DNA of 64,000 bases from Arthrobacter sp. U41 (GCF_007679325.1 NZ_VEGI01000006.1:1-64000); one strand, 5' to 3'; shown: positions 1-10,421, numbered from the stretch's first letter. Numbers and translations: made by a program. The notes: generated by a model from the sequence alone, not told the origin.

Positions 1-3000
1 GGGCGTGAGTTGGCCCTGGCGGAGGCGCGGGATGCGAAGTTGCAGCTTTCGGGTCCGGCTGCGGATGCGGTGGCGGTCGCGACGCCGAAGGCGTTGTTGC
101 GGCAGCCGTTGGATGGGTCGGCGGCGAAGGCGGTCACGTTTGGCGGGCAGGGGGTGCCGGCGGCTCCGGTGCAGCTGGGCGGGTGTGTGCATGCGGCGTG
201 GTCGGGGGCGAATAAGTATGTCCGGGACTGCACGGATGATGCCGGTGACAAGACGGTGGATGTGCCGAAGGCGAGTGCGTCGCCGTCGTATGTGTTCCGG
301 GTGAACCGGGATCTGGTGGTCCTGAACGATGTGAATTCCGGCAATGTGTGGCTGGTGAACCAGAACATGCAGCTGGTCAACAACTGGGACGACGTCATCC
401 CGCCCAAGAACCAGTCCGATGACCAGGACCAGGAATCGGCGGACAACAACACCATCAATATCCTGCCGGACCGCACCAAACCCAACCGGCCCCCGGAAAC
501 CAAGCCTGACGCCGTCGGCGTCCGTCCGGGCCGCACCACCATCCTCTCCGTGCTGGACAACGACTCGGACCCCGATGGCGACGTCCTTACGGCCACCGCC
601 GGCGGCAACGGGCCGACCTCCGGCAGCCTCGAGAACATCAACGGCGGCACGGCCTTCCAGATCACCGTTCCCGCGGACGCGAAACCCGGCACCGAAACCT
701 TCGGCTACAACGCCGCCGACGGCCGCGGACTCTCCGCCGACGGAAGCATCACCCTCAACGTCGTCGGCCCCGACGAGAACCGACCGCCCCAGTTCAAGCG
801 CGGCGAGCCCACCACCCTGCTCCTGGAACAGGGCAAGACCGTCAGCCAGAACATCCTCACCGACTGGACCGATCCTGACGGCGACGACCTTGTCCTGATG
901 GACGCCAAGGCCGACAACGAACTGGACCAGGTCAAGGTCCGCCGCGACGGCCTGCTCACCTACCAGGACGCCGGCGCCGCCCCGGGCAAGAAATCCGTCA
1001 CCGTGACCGTCTGGGACGGCCGGGCCACCACTACCGGCAAAGTCGTGGTGAACGTCCAGCCGCCGGGCGCCCTGCAGCCGGTGGTCAACGCGGACCATGT
1101 GACCGCCGTCGTTGGCCAGGACCTGGTGATCGCGCCGCTGAAGAACGACGTGGACCCCAACGGCGGCGCGCTGCGCCTCGCCCAGGTGGAGGCCGCCGGC
1201 ACCGCCCAGCTGGGCCCCGTGACCGACGGCGGGACCTTCACGTTCCGCAGCAACACGCCGGGCCCGGTCTACCTGACCTATATCGCCAGTAACGGCCCGC
1301 AAAGCAGCCAGGGCCTGATCCGGGTGGACGTCGAATCCGGCAAGGACGCCGGCAACCCGGTGGCCGTGCACGATGTCGCCCTGATGCCGGTCGGCGGCAG
1401 CGTGCTCCTGGACCCGCTGGCCAACGACTCCGACCCGTCCGGCGGCGTGCTGGTCCTGCAGTCTGTCCAGCTCCCGGAAAACGCGACCGCGTCGGTCAGT
1501 GTGATCGACCACAGCGTCCTGCGGATCACCGACGTCATCGGCACCAAGGACCCGTTCACATTCCGTTACACCATGTCCAACGGGACCCAGTCCGCCACCG
1601 GCAGTGTCTCCGTGGTCCCGGTCCCGGCTCCCGCCGTCGTCGAGGCACCGCAGCCCAAGCCGGACGAAGTCAACGTGCGGGTCAACGACGTCGTAACCAT
1701 CCCGGTGCTGGCGAACGACACCCACCCGCAGGGCGAAAAGCTGACCGTGGACCCGGCGCTTCCGCAGCCGGTTCCCGCAGCGGACGGGAAAAGCTTCGTC
1801 TCCGAAAACACCCTCCGCTTCATCGCCGGCGCCGAGCCCAAGACGGTCCGTGCCATCTACAACGCCGTGGACCCGCAGGGCCAGAAGAGCGCCGCGGCCG
1901 TCACCATCCACATCCTGCCGCTGGAAGGCGCGGAGAACTCCCGCCCGCAGCCGAAGAACCTCACCGCCCGAGCGGTGGCGGCCGGGACGGTGCGGATTCC
2001 GGTGGAGCTCGACGGGATCGATCCCGACGGCGACTCCGTCCAGCTGACCGGGATCGACAGCACCCCGGCGATGGGCACCGCCACCGTGGGCAGCAACTTT
2101 ATCGACTTCACGGCGGCCGGGGACGGCGCCGGCACGGACACCTTCCGCTACAAGGTGGTGGACCGGCAGGGCGCCGTCAACACCGGCACCGTCACGGTCG
2201 GCATCGCCCCGCGCGGGGAGATGAACCAGAAACCCACCCCGGTGGATGATGAGGTCAAGGTCCGGCCGGGCCGCCAGATCGCCGTCGACGCCACCGGCAA
2301 CGACACCGACCCCGACGGCGATCCGATCCGGATCCTCAGCGACGGCATCGAGGCCGCGCCGGAACTGCAGGCCACCGTCAGCAAACAAAGCTCCCGCCTG
2401 CTCCTGCTGGCCCCCGCCGCGGAAGGCACGGTCAACGTGCGGTACTCGGTGGCGGATGACCGCGGCGCCACAGCGCAGGCCGCCGTCGCCGTCCAGGTCA
2501 AGAAGGACGTCCCGCTCCAGGCCCCGGTCGCCCGGGATGACCGGGTGACCTCCGCCCAGACCCTCGGCAAGACCGCCGTGGACGTCCCCGTCCTCAAAAA
2601 CGACGAGGACCCGGACGGAGTCGGCGAAAACCTCAAGATCGCCACCGAGGCCACCACCGCCCGGCCGGGTACCGCGGGCAACATGATCGTGGAACTGACC
2701 GAACAGCCGCAGCTCATCCCGTACACCGTGGAGGACCTGGACGGCCAGAAATCCACCGCCATCATCTGGGTCCCCGGCGTGGGCCAGCAGGTCCCCACCC
2801 TCGCCAAGGACGAGGTGATCGAAGTGGTCGCCGGGCAGTCCGTGACCGTCGACCTGAAGGAATGGGTCAAGGTCCGCGACGGACGCTCGCCGCGCCTGAC
2901 CCAGACGGACCGGATCACGCTGATCGGCGCCGACGGTTCGGACCCGGTGGCCGGCAACGGCACCGCCCTGAAGTACACCGCGGGCCAGGACTACGTGGGT

Positions 3001-5388
3001 CCCGGTTCGCTCAGCTTCGAGGTCACCGACGGCTCCGGCCCGGACGATCCCGCCGGCCTGAAAGCGACCCTGAGCATCCGCACCAAGGTCCTCCCGGACC
3101 CCAACCGGAACAACCCGCCGGTGCTGCTGGGCAGCCAGCTGGAGGTGCCCACGGGTGACTCCGCCACGGCCGACCTGGCCCGGCTGACCACTGACCCGGA
3201 CGACGGCGACGCGGACCGGATGACGTACGAACTGGTGGGCGGCGTGCCCGCAGGCTTCAACGCGGGCATTGACGGGACCACCCTGAAGGCCTCCGCCAAG
3301 GACGGCGCCGACGCCGGCACCAGCGGCGCGGTCCAGGTCAAGGCCAGGGACCCCCGCGGGCTTGAAGCCACCGCGACCTACCAGCTCACCGTCACGGCCT
3401 CCAACCGGCCCAAACCGGTGGCCAACGACGACGTCGAACCCAACGCCGCGGCCGGCAAACCCGTCACCGTTCCGGTGCTTGCGAACGACGCCAACCCGTT
3501 CCCGGAGACGGCCCTCAAAATCGTGTCCGCCGTGACCGAGACCGGCCAGGGCTCCGCCGTCGCCGCCGGCGACTCCGTGACCGTGACCCCGGCCGGAGGC
3601 TTCTCGGGCACCATGATCGTGTCCTACACCGTGGCCGACAAGACCGGCGACGCGTCCCGCTACGCGACGGCCAGGATCCGGCTGACGGTGAAGGACAAGC
3701 CGCTGGCGCCCACCACACCGCAGGCCGCGAGCGTGGGGGACAGCACCGCCCTGTTGAACTGGACCGCCCCGGCGGACCGCGGCTCACCTATCACCAAGTA
3801 CACGGTGTACGGCGAGGGCGGCTACCGGCAGGACTGCCCGGCCAACTCCTGCACCCTGACCGGGCTGACCAACAACGCCAAGTACCACTTCCAGGTGACC
3901 GCCACCAACGCACTGGGCGAATCCGAGCGGTCCCCGGCGTCGGCCGAGGTGCGCCCGGACGTCAAGCCGGACACCCCGGCCGCGCCCGCAGTGAAGTTCG
4001 GCGACACCCAGCTCACCGTGACGTGGGCGGCCCCGGCGTCCAAGGGCTCGCCGGTCAAGAGCTACGACCTGGAGATTTCGCCGGCACCGGCAGGGCAGAA
4101 CGCCCAGATCCAGAACCTCACCTCGGTGAGTTACGTCTGGAAGGGCCTCCAGAACGGAGTGGCCTACAAGGTGCGCGTCCTGGCCCGCAACGATGCCAAG
4201 GAGCCCTCCGAATGGAGCGCCTACTCCGCCGCGGAAACCCCCGCGGGGGTGCCCGCCACCCCACCAGCGCCGAGCGCGACGGCGGCCGGCTCCGTGGGCA
4301 ACCAAAGCCAGCTCAAGGTCGACTGGACCGCGCCGGACAACAACGGCGACGCCATCTCCGCCTACACGCTGACCACGCTGCGCGGCGGGGCGGCCGTGGC
4401 GACCCAGCAGGTCTCGGGCACCACACAGAACGTCACCGTGAACAACTCGGAGGCGGGTTACACCTTCACGGTGGCCGCCACGAACAAGGCCGGAACGTCC
4501 CGGACCAGCGCCCCGTCCGCCGCCGTGCGCGCCGTGGGCAAGCCGGGCATGGTGGGCCAGCCGTCCGCCGCCCTGAAGGACACCGGCGGCGACGGCGGCA
4601 AGATCGACGTGAGGTTCCCGGTCCTGACCGCCGAGCAACGCAACGGCTCCAGCGCCGGTGAAATCACCTACAAGTACAGGCTCACCTCCGGCAGCGGCAG
4701 CGGCACCATCCCGGCCGGCGGCGGCGTCGTGGCCGCCCCTAACGGGACGGCCACCGCCGTTGTGGTCTGGGCGGTCTCGTCCCGGAGCTCCAGCCCCGGC
4801 GACGCCAGCCCTGCCTCGAATTCGGTGAACCCCTACGGACTGGCCTTCGCGCCGGCCGTGACGGGCAGCAAGAGCAGCGGCGTCGGGGACAGGACCGTGT
4901 CCTGGACCTGGAACCAGCCCAACGGCAACGGGCGCCCGGTCTCGGGCTACCAGTACAGCCTCGACGGCGGTGCCTGGCAGAACACCCAGCAGCGGTCCTT
5001 CTCCAAGAGCGTGGGCTTCGGCGAAACCCACACCCTGCGGGTCCGCGCCATCAGCGCCGGCCAGCCCGGCCGCATCGGCAGCGACACCTCCCGCAGCGGC
5101 TCGGAGCCGCCGCCGCCGGTCCCGACATCCCAGATCCAGGTGGAGGCCACTACGGTCCGGACGTGTCCCGGCATGCCGGGCCGGACCGACACGTACTCCG
5201 AGGGGCCGCCGAAGACCTGTGGTGCCGGCTGGGTTGAACGGTCCGAAGGCCGGCTCGCCATCAACTGCACCAAGGACATCTACGGCAACGGCACCCCCTG
5301 GTTCCGCGTCACCGAAGGCAGCCACCCGGGCTGGTTCGTCAAATCCACCACCGTGGATCTCTACGGCCCCAGGCCCGGCGGCTGCTGA
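1..5388 (+). CDS. Giant surface protein of tandem Ig-like and FN3 modules (5' partial)
   Basis: The reading frame is open at base 1, so only about the last 1,795 residues are visible. After ~150 residues with a Cys pair (near residues 60 and 75), about eleven Ig/cadherin-like modules follow (to ~1210). Each carries a signature such as VLDNDSDPDGD, PLANDSDPSGG or VLANDTHPQGE. About five fibronectin type III modules come next (from ~1235; LNWTAPADRGSP, VTWAAPASKGSP, VDWTAPDNNGDA), then an ~85-residue Cys-containing C-terminal domain. No LPXTG motif or C-terminal membrane anchor is seen. The repeats fit an extended extracellular or wall-associated protein. It heads a tight operon with moxR and kinase/phosphatase/FHA/EssC genes, so it may be the client or the extracellular partner of that system (inference). 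The first ~360 nt use clearly different codons from the rest. Confidence 0.85.
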   Translation, partial: GRELALAEARDAKLQLSGPAADAVAVATPKALLRQPLDGSAAKAVTFGGQGVPAAPVQLGGCVHAAWSGANKYVRDCTDDAGDKTVDVPKASASPSYVFRVNRDLVVLNDVNSGNVWLVNQNMQLVNNWDDVIPPKNQSDDQDQESADNNTINILPDRTKPNRPPETKPDAVGVRPGRTTILSVLDNDSDPDGDVLTATAGGNGPTSGSLENINGGTAFQITVPADAKPGTETFGYNAADGRGLSADGSITLNVVGPDENRPPQFKRGEPTTLLLEQGKTVSQNILTDWTDPDGDDLVLMDAKADNELDQVKVRRDGLLTYQDAGAAPGKKSVTVTVWDGRATTTGKVVVNVQPPGALQPVVNADHVTAVVGQDLVIAPLKNDVDPNGGALRLAQVEAAGTAQLGPVTDGGTFTFRSNTPGPVYLTYIASNGPQSSQGLIRVDVESGKDAGNPVAVHDVALMPVGGSVLLDPLANDSDPSGGVLVLQSVQLPENATASVSVIDHSVLRITDVIGTKDPFTFRYTMSNGTQSATGSVSVVPVPAPAVVEAPQPKPDEVNVRVNDVVTIPVLANDTHPQGEKLTVDPALPQPVPAADGKSFVSENTLRFIAGAEPKTVRAIYNAVDPQGQKSAAAVTIHILPLEGAENSRPQPKNLTARAVAAGTVRIPVELDGIDPDGDSVQLTGIDSTPAMGTATVGSNFIDFTAAGDGAGTDTFRYKVVDRQGAVNTGTVTVGIAPRGEMNQKPTPVDDEVKVRPGRQIAVDATGNDTDPDGDPIRILSDGIEAAPELQATVSKQSSRLLLLAPAAEGTVNVRYSVADDRGATAQAAVAVQVKKDVPLQAPVARDDRVTSAQTLGKTAVDVPVLKNDEDPDGVGENLKIATEATTARPGTAGNMIVELTEQPQLIPYTVEDLDGQKSTAIIWVPGVGQQVPTLAKDEVIEVVAGQSVTVDLKEWVKVRDGRSPRLTQTDRITLIGADGSDPVAGNGTALKYTAGQDYVGPGSLSFEVTDGSGPDDPAGLKATLSIRTKVLPDPNRNNPPVLLGSQLEVPTGDSATADLARLTTDPDDGDADRMTYELVGGVPAGFNAGIDGTTLKASAKDGADAGTSGAVQVKARDPRGLEATATYQLTVTASNRPKPVANDDVEPNAAAGKPVTVPVLANDANPFPETALKIVSAVTETGQGSAVAAGDSVTVTPAGGFSGTMIVSYTVADKTGDASRYATARIRLTVKDKPLAPTTPQAASVGDSTALLNWTAPADRGSPITKYTVYGEGGYRQDCPANSCTLTGLTNNAKYHFQVTATNALGESERSPASAEVRPDVKPDTPAAPAVKFGDTQLTVTWAAPASKGSPVKSYDLEISPAPAGQNAQIQNLTSVSYVWKGLQNGVAYKVRVLARNDAKEPSEWSAYSAAETPAGVPATPPAPSATAAGSVGNQSQLKVDWTAPDNNGDAISAYTLTTLRGGAAVATQQVSGTTQNVTVNNSEAGYTFTVAATNKAGTSRTSAPSAAVRAVGKPGMVGQPSAALKDTGGDGGKIDVRFPVLTAEQRNGSSAGEITYKYRLTSGSGSGTIPAGGGVVAAPNGTATAVVVWAVSSRSSSPGDASPASNSVNPYGLAFAPAVTGSKSSGVGDRTVSWTWNQPNGNGRPVSGYQYSLDGGAWQNTQQRSFSKSVGFGETHTLRVRAISAGQPGRIGSDTSRSGSEPPPPVPTSQIQVEATTVRTCPGMPGRTDTYSEGPPKTCGAGWVERSEGRLAINCTKDIYGNGTPWFRVTEGSHPGWFVKSTTVDLYGPRPGGC

Positions 5389-5479
5389 TGCCCACAACTA
5401 GACCCGACGCCGCACCAAGCGGGAACTCCCTGCCGGCGGCCCCTGCAACGCTCCACCCAGAACAGAAGAGGACCAACCC

Positions 5480-6454
5480 ATGACCATGACCACCGAACAG
5501 GCCGAATGGTTTGCCGGCACCTTCGAGAAGCTCGTCGACAACGTGGGCCAGGCCGTCCTGGGCAAGTCCCACGTCATCCGCCTGACCTTCACCGCGATGC
5601 TGGCCGAGGGGCATGTCCTCTTCGAGGACGCCCCGGGCACCGGCAAGACCTCCCTGGCGCGTGCCCTGGCGGCCACCGTCCAGGGCTCCAACAACCGCAT
5701 CCAGTTCACCCCGGACCTGCTGCCCTCGGACGTCACGGGCGTGACCATCTACGACCAGAAGACGCAGAAGTTCGAGTTCCACAAGGGACCCATCTTCAAC
5801 AACATCGTCCTGGCCGATGAAATCAACCGGGCCTCGCCCAAGACCCAGTCGGCGCTGCTGGAGGTCATGGAGGAATCCCGCGTCACGGTGGACGGCACCA
5901 CCTACGAGGCCGGCCGGCCGTTTATGGTGATGGCCACCCAGAACCCGATCGAGCAGGCGGGCACCTACCGTCTGCCCGAGGCCCAGCTGGACCGCTTCCT
6001 GATCAAGACCTCCATCGGCTACCCGGACCACGCTTCCACCGTGCAGCTGCTGGGCGGTGCCAACCTCAAGGACCGCTCCAAGGACATCACCGCCGTCATC
6101 ACCACCCAGGCGGTGGCCGACATGGCCGACCTCGCCGCCACCACCCACGTGGACACCGCCGTGCTGGAATACATCTCCCGGCTCTGCGAGGAGACCCGCA
6201 GCGCCCCGGAGACCCGCCTGGGCGTCTCCGTCCGCGGCGCCCTCGCCATGGTCCGCGCGTCGAAAGTCTGGGCCGCCAGCCAGGGCCGCAACTTCGTGCT
6301 GCCGGACGACGTCAAAGACCTTGCCGCCGTCGTCTGGACCCACCGGCTGGTGATGGACCCGGAAGCAGAGTTCTCCGGCGCCACGGCGGAGGCCGTGCTG
6401 GCGCGCGTCCTGGCCGAGGTCGCCGCGCCGCAGCAGCGCGCCGCTCTTGTCTAA
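5480..6454 (+). CDS. MoxR-family AAA+ ATPase
   Basis: A 324-residue MoxR/RavA-type AAA+ ATPase, normal length for the family. Walker A is APGTGKTS (residues 51-58), Walker B is VLADEINRA (about 110-118) and sensor 1 is MATQNPIEQAGTYRLPE (about 151-167). MoxR proteins act as chaperones that activate or assemble partners, and they are typically encoded beside a DUF58 protein and a transglutaminase-like protein, exactly as here. A purine-rich stretch (AGAAGAGGA) precedes the ATG by 7-8 nt. It lies 91 nt after the giant surface-protein gene and 65 nt before the DUF58 gene, so it is probably cotranscribed. Confidence 0.95.
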   Translation: MTMTTEQAEWFAGTFEKLVDNVGQAVLGKSHVIRLTFTAMLAEGHVLFEDAPGTGKTSLARALAATVQGSNNRIQFTPDLLPSDVTGVTIYDQKTQKFEFHKGPIFNNIVLADEINRASPKTQSALLEVMEESRVTVDGTTYEAGRPFMVMATQNPIEQAGTYRLPEAQLDRFLIKTSIGYPDHASTVQLLGGANLKDRSKDITAVITTQAVADMADLAATTHVDTAVLEYISRLCEETRSAPETRLGVSVRGALAMVRASKVWAASQGRNFVLPDDVKDLAAVVWTHRLVMDPEAEFSGATAEAVLARVLAEVAAPQQRAALV

Positions 6455-6519
6455 CTGCAGCGGCTAGCCTGCGCCACCCCGACCGGCACCCCCGACCCAG
6501 CACGAACAAAGGCACCCAT

Positions 6520-7851
6520 ATGTCCTCCAGCACTCCGCTGACACGGCTTGCTGAACGCCTGCAACGGCCCTTCCACCGGCACGGCAGGCCCACCCGGCTG
6601 CACCCAGCCTCACTCTGGACCGAGGCCGGCGGCACCGCGGGCCTGGCCCTCGCCCCGGGCCGGAGCGCCGTCCGCGCGCTCTGGCTGCGCTACCTGTGGC
6701 CGGTCCTCTCGGTGGTGAGCGTCCTGGGCTGGTCCGTGCTGGCGGCCTCGATCCTGCTGTGGACCGTCGGCCAGGCCTTCGGCTGGCAGGAAGCCAAAGC
6801 CGCCGCGATCGCCGCGTTCGTCCTGTTCGTGCTCGCCGTCGGGTTCATCCTGGGCCGTTCCTCCTACGGCGTCGTCCTGGACCTCGCCCGGACCCGGGTG
6901 GCGGTGGGGGACAGCGCCGTCGGCAGCATCGCGGTCTCCAACACCTCCGCGCGGCCGCTGCTGCCGGCGGACCTGGAGCTCCCGGTCGGTGCCGCCACCG
7001 CTGTGTTCCACCTGCCCCGGATGAAACCCGGGCAGGTCCACGAGGACCTGTTCACCATCCCCACCGCCCGCCGCGCCGTGATCGTGGTGGGCCCGGTCCG
7101 CTCGGTCCGCGCCGACCCGCTGCACCTGCTGCGGCGCCAGGTGCTCTGGACCGAACCCGAGGACCTGTTCGTGCACCCAAAAACCGTGGCGCTGGCAGGC
7201 TCGGCCGCCGGATTCATCCGTGACCTCGAGGGCATGCCCACCACCGACCTCTCCAGCGCAGACGTGTCCTTCCATGCGCTGCGCGACTACGTGCCGGGCG
7301 ATGACCGCCGGCACATCCACTGGAAAACCACGGCCCGCACCAACAAGCTGATGGTCCGCCAGTTCGAGGAAACCCGACGTGCGCACCTCGCCATCTCGCT
7401 GTCCATCAACACCGACGAATACGCCTCCGACGAGGAATTCGAGCTGGCCGTCTCCGCCGCCGCCTCGATCGGACGCCAGGCCATCCGTGAACAACGCGAC
7501 CTCGACGTGCTGACCCAGAAGGGCCCGCTCCGCTGCGAAACCGGCCGCAACATGCTCGATGACATGACCCGGATCGTCGGCGCACCCCAGCGCAAGAATG
7601 CGGTGGACCTCGCCCGGACCCTGGCGGACACCGTCCCCAACGCCTCCGTCGTGTTCCTGATCGTCGGCAGCAACATCACCCCCACCCAGCTGCGCTCCGC
7701 GTCGGCCTCGGTGCCCATGGGGGTCCGCAGCCTCGCCGTCCGGCTCCAGCTCGGCGCCGCACCGGCCCGGGCCAACATCGGGGACCTGACCGTCCTGACC
7801 CTCGGCGACCTCTCTGACCTGGCCATCGTGCTGAGGAAGGCGGCAGCATGA
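6520..7851 (+). CDS. DUF58 membrane protein
   Basis: A 443-residue protein with two hydrophobic segments near the N terminus (about residues 60-85 and 88-112), then a cytosolic or extracytosolic region ending in a vWA-like DUF58 domain. The DUF58 hallmark is seen as LRDYVPGDDRRHIHWKTTAR (about 255-274). DUF58 proteins pair with MoxR ATPases, and the fold is related to von Willebrand factor A domains that mediate protein assembly. The stop codon overlaps the ATG of the next gene (ATGA at 7848-7851), which indicates translational coupling to the transglutaminase-like gene. Confidence 0.93.
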   Translation: MSSSTPLTRLAERLQRPFHRHGRPTRLHPASLWTEAGGTAGLALAPGRSAVRALWLRYLWPVLSVVSVLGWSVLAASILLWTVGQAFGWQEAKAAAIAAFVLFVLAVGFILGRSSYGVVLDLARTRVAVGDSAVGSIAVSNTSARPLLPADLELPVGAATAVFHLPRMKPGQVHEDLFTIPTARRAVIVVGPVRSVRADPLHLLRRQVLWTEPEDLFVHPKTVALAGSAAGFIRDLEGMPTTDLSSADVSFHALRDYVPGDDRRHIHWKTTARTNKLMVRQFEETRRAHLAISLSINTDEYASDEEFELAVSAAASIGRQAIREQRDLDVLTQKGPLRCETGRNMLDDMTRIVGAPQRKNAVDLARTLADTVPNASVVFLIVGSNITPTQLRSASASVPMGVRSLAVRLQLGAAPARANIGDLTVLTLGDLSDLAIVLRKAAA

Positions 7852-10421
7852 GCGCCGCAGCACCGCTCCGCCCCCGGAACACCACGGCAGCGCAGCGCTC
7901 CGGTTTCGCCGACGGCCAGCCGCTCTGGCATCTGGCGCTCGACGCCGGCGCCCTCACCGTGCTGCTGGGCCTTGGCGTCCTCGGCTTCAGCCTCAGCTTC
8001 GGCGGCGACCCCTACTACCTGGTCGCAGGCTTCGGCGGCATCCTGCTGGGCCTGGGCCTGGCGGCCGCCGCTGTGCATTTCCGCTTGGGGCTCCTGATCA
8101 CCACCGCCCTGACACTTGGCGCCTACCTCGTCTTCGGCACCGCCCTGGCCGTCCCCGAGGCCTCGATCGCCGGTGTACTGCCCACTCTCGACTCGCTGCG
8201 TACCCTGCTGCTCGGCGTGGTGTTCGCGTGGAAGGACATGCTCACCGTCGGGGTGCCGGTGGGCACGGCCGGCGGCATGTTGATTGTGCCGTTCCTCAGT
8301 TCGCTCCTCACCGCGCTGGCCGCCGGGCTGCTGATCTGGCGGCTCAAAAGCCCGTACTGGCCGCTGCTGCCGGTGCTGGTGCTGTTCGTCACCGGCATCG
8401 CCTTCAGCACCAATGCCGGCTTCCTCACGGTGGAACGCGGCATTTCACTCACCGTGATTGCCATCGCCTGGGCCACGTTCCGCCGCGACGCGCTCCGTCG
8501 CAGCGACACGCGCAAAATCTCCGTCAACCGGCTGGAGAAGGACGAGGCCACCGCCCGCGCGGCCAAGCTGCGCCGGATGGGAACCGCCGCGGCGGTAATC
8601 GCGGCCGCCGTCGGGATCACCGCCGTCGCGTCCCCGCTGGTCACCGCGGGCGACGACCGCCGGGTACTTCGGAACACGATCGTTCCGCCGTTCGATCCCA
8701 AGGACTACATCACCCCGCTGGCGAGCTTCCGGACCTTCGTCAAGGACAAAAAGGACGACACTCTCTTCACCGTGAAGGGCCTGCCCAAGGACGCGCGTGT
8801 GCGCCTCGCCGCGCTGGACTCCTTCAACGGCACCAACTACAACATGGACCCCAACGGTTCCGGGAGCTTCAGCAAGGTGGGCGACGCCAAGTCCATCAAC
8901 ACCCTCGCGGACTCCACCGGGATCGTGCCGAGCATCAACTACACCCTGGACATCACGATCGAGGACTACCAGGGCTACTTCCTGCCCGGCGGCAGCAAGA
9001 CCACCGGAATCAGCTTCGCCCGGGACGGCTCGGGTGCCGCCGCGGGACTGTACTTCAACGCCGGAACGGACACGGCCGTGACCACCAGGGGCCTCGCCAA
9101 GGGGGACGCCTACCAGGTGCAGGTGGCCGATCCCGCCACCCTGGAACACGGGCAGCTGACCCAGTACGACTTCGCCAAACTGGCCCTGCCGGATCCCGCC
9201 GAAGTGCCGCCGGTGGTCGGTTCCCAGGCGAACGACCTGGCCGCCGACGCGCCCACCGCCATCGACCGGGTGCGCCAGGTCGAGGCGCACTTCCAGAAGA
9301 AGGGCGCCTTCAGCAACGGCCTGATCGCCGACGGGCAGCTGCCCAGTGTCTCCGGCCACAGCGCCAACCGTGTCCGGAGCCTGCTCACCGCCAAGCAGAT
9401 GCTCGGTGACGACGAACAGTACGCCGTCGCGATGTCCCTGATGCTGCGCCACCTCGGCATCCCCTCCCGCGTGGTGATGGGGTTCTACCCGGATCCGAAG
9501 AGCCCGGAGAACGGCGCCGGCGACGTGAAGATCACCGGCAAGGACGTCCACGCGTGGGTGGAAGTCGCCTTCGACCGGGTGGGCTGGGTGTCCTTCGACC
9601 CCACGCCACCCAAGGACAACGTGCCCATCCCGCCGGATCCGGAGAACAAGTCCAAGCCCAAGCCGCAGGTGCTGCAGCCGCCGCCCCCGCCACAGGAGCC
9701 GGCGGACCTGCCGCCCGACTCCTCACCGGATGCGCTGGACGCTGACGAGAAGAAAAACAACCCCTGGCTGTTCTGGGGTCCACTTCTCACGGCGATCGGC
9801 ATCGCGCTCATCCCGGTCGGGATCCTGGCGCTGCCGCTGCTGCTGATTGCGCTGCTCAAGTCCCGGCGCCGGAAGGCCCGTTTCAGCGACGGCCCCCCGG
9901 CGCAGCGCGTCGGCGGCGGCTGGAACGAAGTTGTCAGCCTCGCGACCGACCTCGGTGCGGGCGTCGATACCCGTGCCACCCGGCGGGAGTCCGCCGCGGT
10001 GCTCGCCGATGCTTTCCCGGCCGCAGGGGGGACCACCACACTGCTCGCCAAACGGGCCGACGCCGCGATCTTCGGTGCCGGCCAACCGAGCGAGGACCAG
10101 GTGCGGGAGTACTGGGACATCGTGGACGGCTCGCTGAAGGAGCTGACCGGGACGCTGGGGTTCTGGGGACGGCAGCGCGCCAGGTTTTCGCCGCGCTCCC
10201 TGCTGGCCGACGGCAGGGCCGCCCTCAAGCGCCGGTCCACACCGAAACTGACGGGCCCCGGGCCGGTGCCGCCCGGCGGCAGGCGCGCCGGACGCGCAGC
10301 GCCGGAACCGCCCGCGGGTACAGTGGAACCCGGTCCTGCCGCCACAGCCCGCCGTGATGGTGCCGCCGAAGCCGCAGCCGAGTCCCGCCAGTCCGCCAGG
10401 AAGAACCGCAACAAGCCATGA
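7848..10421 (+). CDS. Polytopic transglutaminase-like (TgpA-type) protein lacking the catalytic Cys
   Basis: An 857-residue membrane protein: about six membrane segments in residues 25-210, another near 265-285, a large outside region with a transglutaminase-like domain (~490-590), a proline-rich stretch, one more membrane segment (~645-670), and a cytoplasmic tail. The usual active-site motif G-x-C-E-[QD]-[FY] reads GDDEQYA here (520-526), so Asp522 sits where the catalytic Cys belongs. The His (DVHAWVE, H568) and Asp (SFDPTP, D584) positions are kept. It may therefore be a non-catalytic binding or scaffold version. Its ATG overlaps the DUF58 stop, and its own stop overlaps the next ATG (10418). 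The C-terminal tail is Arg/Ala/Pro-rich and low complexity. Confidence 0.9.
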   Translation: MSAAAPLRPRNTTAAQRSGFADGQPLWHLALDAGALTVLLGLGVLGFSLSFGGDPYYLVAGFGGILLGLGLAAAAVHFRLGLLITTALTLGAYLVFGTALAVPEASIAGVLPTLDSLRTLLLGVVFAWKDMLTVGVPVGTAGGMLIVPFLSSLLTALAAGLLIWRLKSPYWPLLPVLVLFVTGIAFSTNAGFLTVERGISLTVIAIAWATFRRDALRRSDTRKISVNRLEKDEATARAAKLRRMGTAAAVIAAAVGITAVASPLVTAGDDRRVLRNTIVPPFDPKDYITPLASFRTFVKDKKDDTLFTVKGLPKDARVRLAALDSFNGTNYNMDPNGSGSFSKVGDAKSINTLADSTGIVPSINYTLDITIEDYQGYFLPGGSKTTGISFARDGSGAAAGLYFNAGTDTAVTTRGLAKGDAYQVQVADPATLEHGQLTQYDFAKLALPDPAEVPPVVGSQANDLAADAPTAIDRVRQVEAHFQKKGAFSNGLIADGQLPSVSGHSANRVRSLLTAKQMLGDDEQYAVAMSLMLRHLGIPSRVVMGFYPDPKSPENGAGDVKITGKDVHAWVEVAFDRVGWVSFDPTPPKDNVPIPPDPENKSKPKPQVLQPPPPPQEPADLPPDSSPDALDADEKKNNPWLFWGPLLTAIGIALIPVGILALPLLLIALLKSRRRKARFSDGPPAQRVGGGWNEVVSLATDLGAGVDTRATRRESAAVLADAFPAAGGTTTLLAKRADAAIFGAGQPSEDQVREYWDIVDGSLKELTGTLGFWGRQRARFSPRSLLADGRAALKRRSTPKLTGPGPVPPGGRRAGRAAPEPPAGTVEPGPAATARRDGAAEAAAESRQSARKNRNKP

